Source: Actinomycetota bacterium
GTDB taxonomy: Bacteria > Actinomycetota > Thermoleophilia > Gaiellales > Gaiellaceae
Direction: 5' to 3'
Length of the DNA: 12,983 nt
NCBI GenBank assembly: GCA_016870235.1
Contig: VGCB01000013.1
Span: 1-12,983, forward strand
The notes beneath the pieces were generated by a model that saw only the letters and a list, made by a program, of their open reading frames with translations, was not told the origin of the DNA and did no database searches. Shown piece by piece: positions 1 through 7,671 of the stretch; position 1 is the first letter of the stretch; the number at the start of each line of letters is the position of its first letter. Position numbers and translations under genes: made by a program.

Positions 1-1141
<1,141 letters not shown>

Positions 1142-1154
1142 GGGCAGACGCCCG

Positions 1155-1160
1155 ATTCTA
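1155..1160 (-). promoter_or_regulatory. putative -10 box of ileS
   Basis: On the minus strand this reads TAGAAT, a good match to the actinobacterial TANNNT -10 element. It would place the transcription start about 7 nt before the ileS ATG, giving a very short leader. No convincing -35 box is visible at the usual spacing. The leader is too short for a T-box, so ileS is not T-box controlled from this site. Confidence 0.4.
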
Positions 1161-1195
1161 GGGAACACGCACCCGGGCCCCGTCGTTAGTCCAAC

Positions 1196-1201
1196 TAGCA
1201 T
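1196..1201 (+). promoter_or_regulatory. putative -10 box of trxA
   Basis: TAGCAT fits TANNNT and sits 29 nt before the thioredoxin ATG, leaving room for a leader of about 23 nt with the ribosome site AAAGGA at 1221-1226. I see no clear -35 element. This is the weaker of the two divergent promoter guesses in the 89-bp spacer. Confidence 0.3.
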
Positions 1202-1230
1202 TCGAAGCCGTCTTCCCACGAAAGGACCTC

Positions 1231-1542
1231 ATGGCAACTGCAGTCACGACCTCGAGCTTCGATACCGAGGTCATCCAGAGCGACACGCCCGTGATCGTCG
1301 ACTTCTGGGCGGAGTGGTGCGGCCCGTGCCATGCGGTCGCCCCCGTCCTCGACAAGATCGCCGAGGAGCGTGCCGGCGACCTCAAGGTCGTCAAGGTGAA
1401 CATCGACGAGGAGCGCGAGCTCGCGGAGCGCTACGGCATCGCCTCGATCCCGACGATGATCCTCTTTCGCGACGGCGAGCCCTCCGCCGCCGTCGTCGGC
1501 GCCCAGCCCAAGGGCGCCATCGAGCGCACGCTGGGTTTGTAG
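1231..1542 (+). CDS. trxA: thioredoxin
   Basis: Small cytoplasmic protein-disulfide reductase of 103 residues, the usual thioredoxin length. The redox motif WCGPC is at 29-33 after VDFWAE. The cis-proline before the active site is in SIPT at 72-75, and the C-terminal GAxPKxxxE-type helix is present (GAQPKGAIERTLGL). It would be re-reduced by thioredoxin reductase and supply electrons to ribonucleotide reductase and peroxiredoxins; that is family knowledge. The ATG is preceded by AAAGGA at 1221-1226, which fixes the start. The stop codon TAG abuts the first arm of the hairpin at 1543, which probably forms the 3' end of its mRNA. The gene runs convergently toward the exosortase gene. Confidence 0.96.
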   Translation: MATAVTTSSFDTEVIQSDTPVIVDFWAEWCGPCHAVAPVLDKIAEERAGDLKVVKVNIDEERELAERYGIASIPTMILFRDGEPSAAVVGAQPKGAIERTLGL

Positions 1543-1604
1543 CCGAGTTCCCCGCGCGTCTGGTTGGTTGAAGGACCGACGTACCAGACGCGCGGGGAAC
1601 TCGG
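1543..1604. repeat. large hairpin H1 (perfect 21-bp arms)
   Basis: Arms 1543-1563 and 1584-1604 are perfectly complementary over 21 bp, with a 20-nt loop at 1564-1583. The loop reads ttggttgaaggaccgacgta, which is the reverse complement of the H3 loop apart from 3 of 20 positions, so H1 is an inverted copy. The left arm begins at the first base after the trxA stop codon. It may terminate trxA transcription, although no U-tract follows. Confidence 0.85.
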
Positions 1605-1605
1605 A

Positions 1606-1645
1606 TCCTGAAGCAGGGGGAAGGTCCCCCTGGCCCCCTCAGGGA
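1606..1645 (-). repeat. inverted, diverged copy of the 39-bp module
   Basis: On the minus strand this ends in GCTTCAGGA followed by one base and then CCG of the H1 arm. The 39-bp module at 8757-8795 joins H5 in exactly the same way. It contains a 6-bp hairpin (1615-1620 with 1626-1631). The rest is diverged, so copy status rests mainly on the shared junction and C-run layout. Confidence 0.55.
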
Positions 1646-1708
1646 CATCTTCACGGAGAATGGCTTCGGTGTTCTGGCCACCGTGGTGGGTTATGGCGTC
1701 CGTAGGAA

Positions 1709-1732
1709 CGCGTCTGGCTGAAGCCAGACGCG
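1709..1732. repeat. short hairpin H2 (11-bp arms, 2-nt loop)
   Basis: Arms CGCGTCTGGCT and AGCCAGACGCG are perfectly complementary around a GA loop. The same 24-bp sequence occurs at 8703-8726 (H4). The arm shares the CGCGTCTGG core with the large hairpins. Confidence 0.8.
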
Positions 1733-1763
1733 GAAAATGCAGGTGTTCGAACCGTGAGCTCAA

Positions 1764-1802
1764 GGGGTTCCCTAGGGGAACGGAGTTCCCCTGGCTTCAG
1801 GA
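1764..1802 (+). repeat. 39-bp module, copy A
   Basis: 35 of 39 positions match 8757-8795. AGGGGAAC (1774-1781) can pair with GTTCCCCT (1785-1792), or part of it with the upstream GTTCCC (1768-1773), giving two mutually exclusive hairpins. It ends in CTGGCTTCAGGA. It lies 31 nt after H2, matching the 30-nt gap between H4 and copy B. Confidence 0.75.
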
Positions 1803-1843
1803 AACGAAGCGTACGAATCCAAGCCCCTGTCCTAGCCGAGTGG

Positions 1844-1909
1844 GGCCGTTGTCCGCGCGCGTCTGGTACCTCGGTCCCTCAGCCAACCGGACGCGCGCGG
1901 AAAACGGCC
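1844..1909. repeat. large hairpin H3 (23-bp arms)
   Basis: Arms 1844-1866 and 1887-1909 pair over 23 bp, with one G-T wobble near the loop and one mismatch in the outer half. The 20-nt loop is tacctcggtccctcagccaa. On the minus strand it begins 6 nt after the TGA stop codon of the exosortase gene. H6 in cluster B sits at exactly the same distance and sequence context from its own gene. It probably forms the 3' end of the exosortase mRNA. Confidence 0.85.
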
Positions 1910-1915
1910 AGGCCC

Positions 1916-2605
1916 TCAATCAACAGACGGCCCGACAACGGCTCGCCAGAGGAAGAGCATCCCGAGCGCGAGGCCGCCGAAGGTGAGCATCGGGCCGGCG
2001 AGGGCGTGGTAGCTCCCCATCGCGTCGAGGTAGCCGTCGCCCGTGCTCACGTCGATCGCGAGGACGGCGCCGAGGCCGCCGGCCAGAAGTCCGGCGATTC
2101 GCGTCATCAGGAACCGGTGCGGGGCGAACGCGATGAGAAGCCCGACGACCGCCGTCCCGATCAGGCCCGCGAGGACGACCGAGTGGGCGCCCGTGCTCAG
2201 CCACCAGCCGAGCAGGATGATCGTGCAGATCCGGGCGACGTTGAAGGCGAGGAAGAGGCCCGCCGCGATCGCGCCGCCGACGAGCCGCCGCGCGAGGCTC
2301 CCGGGCAGCAGGACGACCGAGACGATGGCGACCCCGAGCACCCCCGCTGCGCTCGAGCACGACCCCGTCACCACCGCGTAGACCTCGAATGTCTCGTCCG
2401 AGCGCGCCCAGATCGTGCCGCTGCGCAGCGACTCGACATCGAGCCCGAGCAGGTCGAGCGCCCAGCTCGCGACCCGGGCGTCGAACGCCGCGAACCGCGT
2501 GTGGAGCAGCATGTAGCCGACGAGGACAGCGGCGATCGCGAGCACCGAGCGCACGGTCATCGACCGCAATGCCGTCGTCGAGCAGGAGCGCGCCGGCAGC
2601 CTCAC
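1916..2605 (-). CDS. exosortase/archaeosortase-family transpeptidase
   Basis: Polytopic membrane cysteine protease of about 229 residues. Exosortases cleave a C-terminal sorting tail from secreted proteins, and usually act alongside exopolysaccharide production. The family catalytic triad is visible: Cys83 in VVTGSCSSAAG, Arg125 in FNVARI and His141 in STGAHSVV, each at or near a hydrophobic helix. Roughly six hydrophobic segments can be drawn. The GTG start at 2605 overlaps the glycosyltransferase stop as GTGA and is preceded by GGAGG at 2611-2615; an ATG at 2560 lacks a ribosome site. Translation is probably coupled. The stop codon falls inside a sequence shared with cluster B. The short length and pairing with a family-2 glycosyltransferase recall the XrtG-type systems of Gram-positives (from memory). 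The exact subclass is not determined. Confidence 0.85.
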   Translation of the reverse strand: MRLPARSCSTTALRSMTVRSVLAIAAVLVGYMLLHTRFAAFDARVASWALDLLGLDVESLRSGTIWARSDETFEVYAVVTGSCSSAAGVLGVAIVSVVLLPGSLARRLVGGAIAAGLFLAFNVARICTIILLGWWLSTGAHSVVLAGLIGTAVVGLLIAFAPHRFLMTRIAGLLAGGLGAVLAIDVSTGDGYLDAMGSYHALAGPMLTFGGLALGMLFLWRAVVGPSVD

Positions 2606-3945
2606 GCTGCCCTCCGCAGCGGCGCCGCTTCGCTCGGCTCGGGCACCGGCGGCGCCTCGGCAACCGGCGTCTCGACGACGCGGGCCGTCTTCGCCCATCC
2701 GTTCCGTCCCAGCACGATGCGCCCGAGCGCGCGCCAGCCGGCGGCCATGTTCAGGTAGGCGTAGAACACCTGCACGTGCCCCTTGAGCACCGCGGAGACG
2801 ACGTTCTCCTCCTCGGTGCGCCGCGCGTACAGGAGCCCGAGCACGACCGGCGGCAGGAACGTCAGCATGTACCAGAAGACCGCGTAGTAGTACGTGTGAA
2901 CGCCGACGCCGTCGAACGGCATCATCCGGTGCACGATCAGGTTGTACGCGAAGTAGACGAGGCCGGCGGTGAAGGCGACCGACCATGGCAGCATCACGAA
3001 GGCGGGCGTGATCAGGTAGAGCGTCGTCTCGAGCGCCGTCCGCCGGTCGATCCCGGGCGTCTCCCAGAGGAGCCGGGCCTTGCCGGCGCAGCGCATGTGA
3101 CCCTGGTACCAGCGCGTCCGCTGGCGCACGAGCGCGCGCACCTTCTCGACCCCCTGCTGCGACACCCATTCGGCCGCGGCCATGTCGAGATCCCAGCCGC
3201 GCAGCGTCAGCTCGACCCCGAGGTCGAGGTCCTCGGTCAGCGCGTCCGACCACGGGGCGTCGCCGACCGACTTGAGCGCCGCGAGCCGCGTGAACTGCCC
3301 GTTCCCGCCGAGCGACACGGAGCGGGTGCGGATGCGCGCCATCTGCGCGATTGCCGACATCCCCCAGAACTCGAAGTCCTGCATCCGCGCGAGGAACGTC
3401 CGGCGGTTGCGGATCCGCACCGGCAGCTGCACGCCGCCCACCTCGGGCCGGTTGAAGCGCGAGAGGACGGCAGGGATCGCACCCGGTGACAGCCGTCCGT
3501 CAGCGTCCATCACGCACACGATCAGCTCGTCCGGGTTCACGGTCAGGCCCTGTCCCGCGAGCCCCGCGAGCAGCGAGCGGTAGGCGAAGTTGAGCGCCGG
3601 GCCCTTGCCCTGCCGCGCCTCCGGCAGGCGGCGCCGCAAGACGGTGGCGCCCGCGGCCGCGGCGACCTCGGCCGTCCGGTCTTCGCTGGCGTCGTCGACG
3701 ACGATCACCGTGGCCTCCGGCGTCCCCGCGCGGATCGCCGCGACCGTCGCCCCGATCACCTCTTCCTCGTCGAGGCAGGCGATCAGGACGACCAGCCGGT
3801 AGCCCGCGTTGGGTTGCCCGGCATGCCGCTCGGCCTCCCGGAGCTCCTCGAAGCCCCAGCGGTACCACAGCACGAACTGGGCAAAGCCCCACGCAAGCAG
3901 CACGAGCGCCACCGCCATGACGGCGTTGAAGAGGGTGCCGAACAC
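2602..3945 (-). CDS. membrane glycosyltransferase, family 2
   Basis: Inverting GT-A glycosyltransferase of 447 residues, similar in architecture to processive PgaC/BcsA/chitin-synthase-like enzymes. An N-terminal membrane helix (about 4-28) precedes the GT2 domain. Nucleotide and metal-binding motifs are VDDAS (83-87) and DAD (147-149). The acceptor and catalytic motifs are TED (237-239) and QRTRW (275-279, the QxxRW motif). Membrane segments follow at about 308-338, 351-374 and 392-405. The sugar is not readable from sequence; UDP-GlcNAc or ManNAc would fit the epimerase next door (inference). The start is a GTG at 3945, three bases after the upstream stop codon; an ATG at 3918 would cut into the first helix. 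The gene overlaps the exosortase by GTGA, so the two are probably co-translated and work together on a surface glycopolymer or glycoprotein. Confidence 0.88.
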   Translation of the reverse strand: MFGTLFNAVMAVALVLLAWGFAQFVLWYRWGFEELREAERHAGQPNAGYRLVVLIACLDEEEVIGATVAAIRAGTPEATVIVVDDASEDRTAEVAAAAGATVLRRRLPEARQGKGPALNFAYRSLLAGLAGQGLTVNPDELIVCVMDADGRLSPGAIPAVLSRFNRPEVGGVQLPVRIRNRRTFLARMQDFEFWGMSAIAQMARIRTRSVSLGGNGQFTRLAALKSVGDAPWSDALTEDLDLGVELTLRGWDLDMAAAEWVSQQGVEKVRALVRQRTRWYQGHMRCAGKARLLWETPGIDRRTALETTLYLITPAFVMLPWSVAFTAGLVYFAYNLIVHRMMPFDGVGVHTYYYAVFWYMLTFLPPVVLGLLYARRTEEENVVSAVLKGHVQVFYAYLNMAAGWRALGRIVLGRNGWAKTARVVETPVAEAPPVPEPSEAAPLRRAA

Positions 3946-3948
3946 GGG

Positions 3949-5264
3949 CTAGCTGGCCGCCGGGCGCCGTGACCGGCGCACGACCAGCGCGATCCCGAGC
4001 CCGACCGCGAGGAGTGCGACGGGGAGCGGCGAGTCGATGCCGAAGGCGGGGACGACTGTGCCGACCGTGATCGTGACGGTGGCCGTCGCCGTCCCGCCGT
4101 AGCCGTCCGAGATCGTGTACGTGAAGGTGTTGACGCCGGAGAAGCCGGCGCCCGGCGTGTAGGTGCACGTCGTCGCGGAGCACGTCACGGTGCCGTTCGT
4201 AGCCCCGGTGTTCCCGGTGATCGTGAGCGTGTCGCCGTTCGCATCGGTGTCGTTCGCGAGCACAGACACCGTCGTCGGCGTGCCCGGCGTCGTCGAGGCG
4301 CTGTCATCGACCGCGACGGGCGCCTGGTTCACCGTCGAGGTGATGCTCGTGACGTACGTGCTGAAGTCGGAGTTGTAGTGGTAGCTCGACCCGGAGAAGT
4401 CGTAGATCAGCGTGCGTACGCTCGCGCTGCCCGAGCCGATCACCTCGAGTGTGTACGTCGTCGTGATCGGGTTGCCGCCGGCCTTGCCGCCCGTGTATCC
4501 GTTCGGCCCGATGCAGTCGAGGTATTTGGTCGTTCCGGGCACCGGGTTCCATCCGCACGCGTTCGCGTAGAGAGTGGTGTTCGTCGCGCCGGACGGAGAG
4601 GAGTACGGCGGCGCGGTGGAGACGACGCGGAAGATGCTCGTTGGGAACATGCTGCCGGAGAACAGCTGCTCGTACCCTGAGTCGCAGTCTTCGTCGTCAC
4701 CGTGTACGTCACGGTCTGTCCGACACGCACGGCCGACGGTCCGGTCACGCTGATGATCGAGTTGCGACCTTGGGAGACGAGGCGCTCGACGTACAGCTCG
4801 CGTGGCGTGGGTGTGCTCACGGTCGTCGCGTCCGTCGCCGACGCCGTGATCGAGAACCGGCGCGAGGTATCGAACGCGCTCGACGTCCTGGTCACGGTCG
4901 CGGTGTAGTAGATGTCGCGGCAGCCGCCCGTCGGGATGTCCGAATGGCTCCGGGTCGCCGTCTCCACGAGGCTGATGTTCGCGTTCGCGCTGTCCCAGAC
5001 GAAGGTCGTGCTGACGCCTGTGGCGGCCGCCGTCCCCGTGTTGCAGACGCGAACGCCGACCGGGAACTCGTTCGGGCCCACTGTCTGGTTGTTGCTATCG
5101 AGACCGATCACGTTCCAGGTGATCGGGGTGATCGTGAGCACGGGCGCCACCGTCGCGGCGCTGCCGCCCGCCGCCATGGTCAGAGCCGCGACGACGGCAG
5201 CGCCGCAGACGGCGAGCCGACGGATCGCTCCGCAGATGGAGATCCCCCTCACGGGTCTCATCAT
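3949..5264 (-). pseudogene. secreted Ig-like surface protein with C-terminal sorting tail, frameshifted; probable exosortase substrate
   Basis: The reading frame from 5264 is open to about 4680, then the homologous continuation lies in another frame that runs to the stop codon at 3949. Adding one base to the G run (minus strand) at 4675-4677 restores ...TATQGYEQLFSGSMFPTS... and a protein of about 438 residues. Order: signal peptide (basic start, hydrophobic AAVVAALTMAAGGSAA), a CARDB/DUF11-like beta domain (APVLTITPITW onward), a second beta-rich segment with several Cys, then a bacterial Ig/cadherin-like repeat (NQAPVAVDDSAS to TISDGYGGTATATVTI). The C-terminus is DSPLPVALLAVGLGIALVV followed by RRSRRPAAS, a helix plus basic tail as in exosortase substrates, but without PEP. 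A GTG start at 5342 is possible. A true mutation, assembly error or programmed shift cannot be separated here. If undisrupted, it heads the operon. Confidence 0.75.
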
Positions 5265-5416
5265 CGGCAGCCGCCGGCCGAGGGCCACTCCCTTTTCGGG
5301 GCATCTTCTCCCCCGAATCCAGGTGATTCTCTGCGCGATCACGGGGTACCGGTGACACCCGTTCGGCGACCGGCGAATCCCCTGAACGGGGCAGGGCCGC
5401 CCGCAGGCCGGTGTCG
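5265..5416. promoter_or_regulatory. divergent spacer between the surface-protein gene and wecB
   Basis: This 152-bp region must hold promoters for both divergent units. On the minus strand it can fold into several GC-rich hairpins, for example CCCGTTC pairing with GAACGGG (between about 5360 and 5391) and CGGGG pairing with CCCCG near 5298-5315. I found no convincing -10 box in either direction and no riboswitch class I could name. Confidence 0.35.
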
Positions 5417-6658
5417 ATGCATCGTCCGATGTCTGCGGAGGCCTCCTCGAGGAAGGTCGTCCTGAGCGTGTTCGGGACGCGTCCCGAGGCGATCAAGATG
5501 GCCCCAATCGTGCGCGAGCTCGCCCGGTTTCCGGAGGAGATCGTCTCGCGCGTCTGCGTGACGGCCCAGCACCGCGGCATGCTCGACGAGGTGCTCGACC
5601 TCTTCGAGATCAGGCCCGACCACGATCTCGACGTGATGCGCCCCGGGCAGTCGCCGACGAAGGTCGCGGCGGCCGTGCTCCACGGGCTCGAGGGCGTGCT
5701 CGGGGCCGAGCGGCCCGACTGGGTGCTCGTGCAGGGCGACACGACGACCGCGGCGTTCGGCGGGCTCGCCGCCTTCTATGCGGGCGCCAGGGTCGCGCAC
5801 GTCGAGGCGGGGCTCCGCTCGCACGTCGCCCGCGAGCCCTTTCCCGAGGAGCTGAACCGGCGGGTCGCCGCGGTCGTCTCCGACCTCCACTTCGCCCCGA
5901 CCGTGCGGTCGAGGCAGAACCTGCTGCACGAGGGGATCCGCGACGAGACGATCGTCGTCACCGGCAACTCGGTCGTCGACGCGCTCGCGATGGCGCGCAG
6001 GACGGCGCGCCCGGCGTTCGTCGCTCTCGCAGGCCTCCCGCCTCGCGCCCGGATCGTCACGGTCACCGCCCATCGCCGCGAGAGCTTCGGTGTCCCGCTC
6101 CTGCGGATCTGCGCAGCCGTGCGCCGTCTCGTCGCCCGCTTCCCCGACGTGCAGGTCGTCTTCCCCGTGCACCCGAACCCGTCCGTCCGGCCGGTCGTCG
6201 AGGCGGAGCTCGGGACGCTCGACCGCGTCACGCTGACGGAGCCGCTCGACTACCGGTCGATGGTCGAGCTGCTCGAGCGGTCGACCCTCGTCCTCACCGA
6301 CTCGGGTGGCCTGCAGGAGGAGGCGCCGAGCCTCGGGAAGCCGGTGCTCGTGCTCCGGGACGTGACCGAGCGCGTCGAGGGCGTCGAGGCCGGCACCGTG
6401 CGCCTCGTCGGCACCGACGCCGACGCGATCGTCGAGGAGGCGGCGCTCCTCCTCGCGTCGCAGAGCGCCTACGAGGCGATGTCGCGCCGTGTCAACCCCT
6501 ACGGCGACGGGCTCGCGGCGAAGCGGATCGTCGCCGTCCTTCGCGGTCGCGCGATCCGCGACTGGCCCACCGCGGCGGCGCGGCTCGAGGCGTCGCGACG
6601 CGGCGAGGCCGCGTTCGAGCGTGTCTCCGCCCGGTCGGCCGGCCGCGGTCGCGTATAG
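5417..6658 (+). CDS. wecB: UDP-N-acetylglucosamine 2-epimerase (non-hydrolysing)
   Basis: Cytoplasmic enzyme interconverting UDP-GlcNAc and UDP-ManNAc, the precursor for ManNAc-containing surface polymers. About 413 residues, close to family length with a somewhat long C-terminus. Family signatures read in order: VFGTRPE (18-24), QHRGML (51-56), VQGDTTT (105-111), HVEAGLRS (128-135), PFPEELNR (141-148), TAHRRES (217-223), FPVHPNP (249-255) and TDSGGLQEEAPSLGKPVLVL (294-313). RDVTERVEG follows. The start is uncertain: GTG 5411, ATG 5417 and ATG 5429 are all in frame, none with a strong ribosome site. I chose 5417 for the AGG at 5405-5407. It is divergent from the exosortase unit, and its product could feed that unit's glycosyltransferase. 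It ends convergently with the SDR gene, only 23 bp away and without the palindromes found elsewhere. Confidence 0.92.
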   Translation: MHRPMSAEASSRKVVLSVFGTRPEAIKMAPIVRELARFPEEIVSRVCVTAQHRGMLDEVLDLFEIRPDHDLDVMRPGQSPTKVAAAVLHGLEGVLGAERPDWVLVQGDTTTAAFGGLAAFYAGARVAHVEAGLRSHVAREPFPEELNRRVAAVVSDLHFAPTVRSRQNLLHEGIRDETIVVTGNSVVDALAMARRTARPAFVALAGLPPRARIVTVTAHRRESFGVPLLRICAAVRRLVARFPDVQVVFPVHPNPSVRPVVEAELGTLDRVTLTEPLDYRSMVELLERSTLVLTDSGGLQEEAPSLGKPVLVLRDVTERVEGVEAGTVRLVGTDADAIVEEAALLLASQSAYEAMSRRVNPYGDGLAAKRIVAVLRGRAIRDWPTAAARLEASRRGEAAFERVSARSAGRGRV

Positions 6659-6681
6659 CCGGCCCCGCCCGGCGCGGGAGC

Positions 6682-7437
6682 TCAGAGGGCGGTCATCCCG
6701 CCGTCGACCATCAGCATTGTCCCCGTCACGAAGCTCGCCTCCTCGGAGAGGAGGAAGCACGTCGCGGCGGCCACCTCGTCGGGATCGGCGATCCGTCCGA
6801 GCGGCGTGTCGACGACGGCCTTCGCGATCCCCGCCTCCATGTCCCCGCCGCCCAGGTCCCGGTACATCTGGTGCGACATCGGCGTCAGGATGCGCCCGGG
6901 CGAGACGACGTTGACGCGGATCCGAGCGGACGCCAGCTCGACCGCAAGCTGACGCGAGAGGCCGACGACGGCCGCCTTCGCGGTGCAGTACGCGGCGCTT
7001 CGCGGGCGCCCGAGGACGGCGGCGATCGACCCGTAGTTGACGACCGAGCCGCCTCCCGCGGCGACGAGGTGCGGCAGCGCGGCGCGGCAGACGAGGAACG
7101 TCCCGGTCGCGTGCACCGCGAGCATCCGGTTCCACGCGTCGAGCGAGAACGTGGCGAAGTCCGCGAAGACGTGGTAGCCGGCGACGTTGGCGACGCAGTC
7201 GACGCGGCCGAGGGCCGACGCCGCCTCGGCGACCGCCGATTCGACGCTCGCCTCGTCCGAGACGTCGCACGCGACCGCCACCGCGCCCTCGAGCTCGCCC
7301 GCCACCTCCTGGGCGCGGTCGAGCGCGACGTCGAGGATCGCGACGCGCCCGCCCTCCCGCGTCGCCCGTCGCGCCACCGCGGCTCCGATTCCCGAGCCGC
7401 CGCCGGTGACCACGAGGCACCTGTCCTGCATCCGCAT
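6682..7437 (-). CDS. short-chain dehydrogenase/reductase (SDR)
   Basis: NAD(P)-dependent oxidoreductase of 251 residues, classical SDR size. The Rossmann motif TGGGSGIG is at 11-18, NVAG (NNAG equivalent) at 84-87, the catalytic Ser137 in NYGSIAA, and YxxxK at Tyr150-Lys154. An acidic residue, D36 in ILDV, follows beta-2 and points to NAD rather than NADP. The usual catalytic-tetrad Asn in the VNxxG segment is His109 here, a substitution also seen in some other SDRs. The C-terminal FVTGTMLMVDGG signature is intact. The start at 7437 is set by GGAGG at 7445-7449; an upstream ATG at 7467 lacks one. The substrate cannot be deduced from the sequence. A fragment resembling the same C-terminus lies upstream at 7508-7586, suggesting an ancestral tandem pair. 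Confidence 0.92.
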   Translation of the reverse strand: MRMQDRCLVVTGGGSGIGAAVARRATREGGRVAILDVALDRAQEVAGELEGAVAVACDVSDEASVESAVAEAASALGRVDCVANVAGYHVFADFATFSLDAWNRMLAVHATGTFLVCRAALPHLVAAGGGSVVNYGSIAAVLGRPRSAAYCTAKAAVVGLSRQLAVELASARIRVNVVSPGRILTPMSHQMYRDLGGGDMEAGIAKAVVDTPLGRIADPDEVAAATCFLLSEEASFVTGTMLMVDGGMTAL

Positions 7438-7507
7438 CCCTGCTCCTCCCGTCGGCTGTCGGAGCATCGAATCACGTCGCGGCCTCGCAGGGAAACGGAG
7501 CGCGACG

Positions 7508-7586
7508 TCAGATCGCCGTCAGGCCTTCCGTCGGCCGCGAGCACCGTGCCGGTCACGACGGTGCATCCGCCTGCCGTCTCCTCGCA
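7508..7586 (-). pseudogene. decayed 3' end of a second SDR gene
   Basis: Read on the minus strand this gives CEETAGGCTVVTGTVLAADG, then after skipping one base (7526) GLTAI and a stop codon. That matches the classical SDR C-terminus, as in the intact neighbour (SEEASFVTGTMLMVDGGMTAL, stop). Nothing SDR-like is recognisable further upstream, so only the last 25 or so codons remain and they carry a frameshift. It lies between the intact SDR and the divergent oxidoreductase gene. A 10-bp direct repeat (gtcggagcat at 7458-7467 and 7598-7607) flanks it and may mark the duplication or deletion. It is a short match, so confidence is moderate. Confidence 0.5.
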
Positions 7587-7659
7587 CTCCGCCCACCGTC
7601 GGAGCATGCCGCGCGCAGCGGCGGAGCACGACACCGTCACGGCGGCCTCCGCAGGGGAC

Positions 7660-7665
7660 TAGGGT
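7660..7665 (+). promoter_or_regulatory. -10 box for leaderless start of the flavin oxidoreductase gene
   Basis: TAGGGT occupies exactly -12 to -7 relative to the GTG at 7672, so transcription would begin on the start codon. No Shine-Dalgarno at a usable distance supports an alternative. The same geometry is seen at 9911-9916 and 9487-9492. Confidence 0.5.
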
Positions 7666-7671
7666 TGGCCG

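Larger units (their letters stand above)
1543..1915. repeat. palindrome cluster A (373-bp convergent spacer)
   Basis: No gene is supported here. The spacer between convergent trxA and the exosortase gene holds, in order: a large hairpin (1543-1604), a C/G-rich module that reads as an inverted, diverged copy of the 39-bp module (1606-1645), 63 bp without recognised structure (1646-1708), a short hairpin (1709-1732), the 39-bp module (1764-1802), 41 bp of unassigned sequence and a second large hairpin (1844-1909). The same modules recur in cluster B near 8.7-8.9 kb. The segment 1709-1802 aligns in direct orientation with 8703-8795. Possible roles are bidirectional terminator, REP/BIME-like dispersed element, or decayed MITE. 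Confidence 0.8.

Noticed and set aside
1740..1758. tRNA T-arm-like string (GTGTTCGAACC)
   Set aside because: No acceptor stem, D-arm or anticodon arm can be folded around it, and it lies between repeat modules.
1861..1876. T-box-like TGGTACC string in the hairpin loops
   Set aside because: It recurs in 3' convergent spacers, not upstream of a synthetase or amino-acid gene, and lacks specifier and antiterminator layout.
5265..5342. Possible riboswitch (GEMM-like tail GGCTGCCGATG) in the leader of the surface-protein gene
   Set aside because: The conserved core of the c-di-GMP-I class (ACGCAAAGCC and the first half) is missing, so only generic GC hairpins remain. A covariance-model search would settle it.
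6659..6681. Terminator hairpin between wecB and the SDR gene
   Set aside because: Only a 5-bp GC stem (6658-6662 with 6669-6673), overlapping the wecB stop codon and without a T-run; common by chance at this GC content.
5339..7420. Very long open frame (693 codons) on the minus strand across wecB and the SDR gene
   Set aside because: It is Arg/Gly/Asp-rich and low in complexity, as expected from GC-rich antisense frames, and it overlaps two genes with clear family signatures. The same applies to long frames opposite ileS, the flavin oxidoreductase, the acyl-CoA dehydrogenase and mccB.
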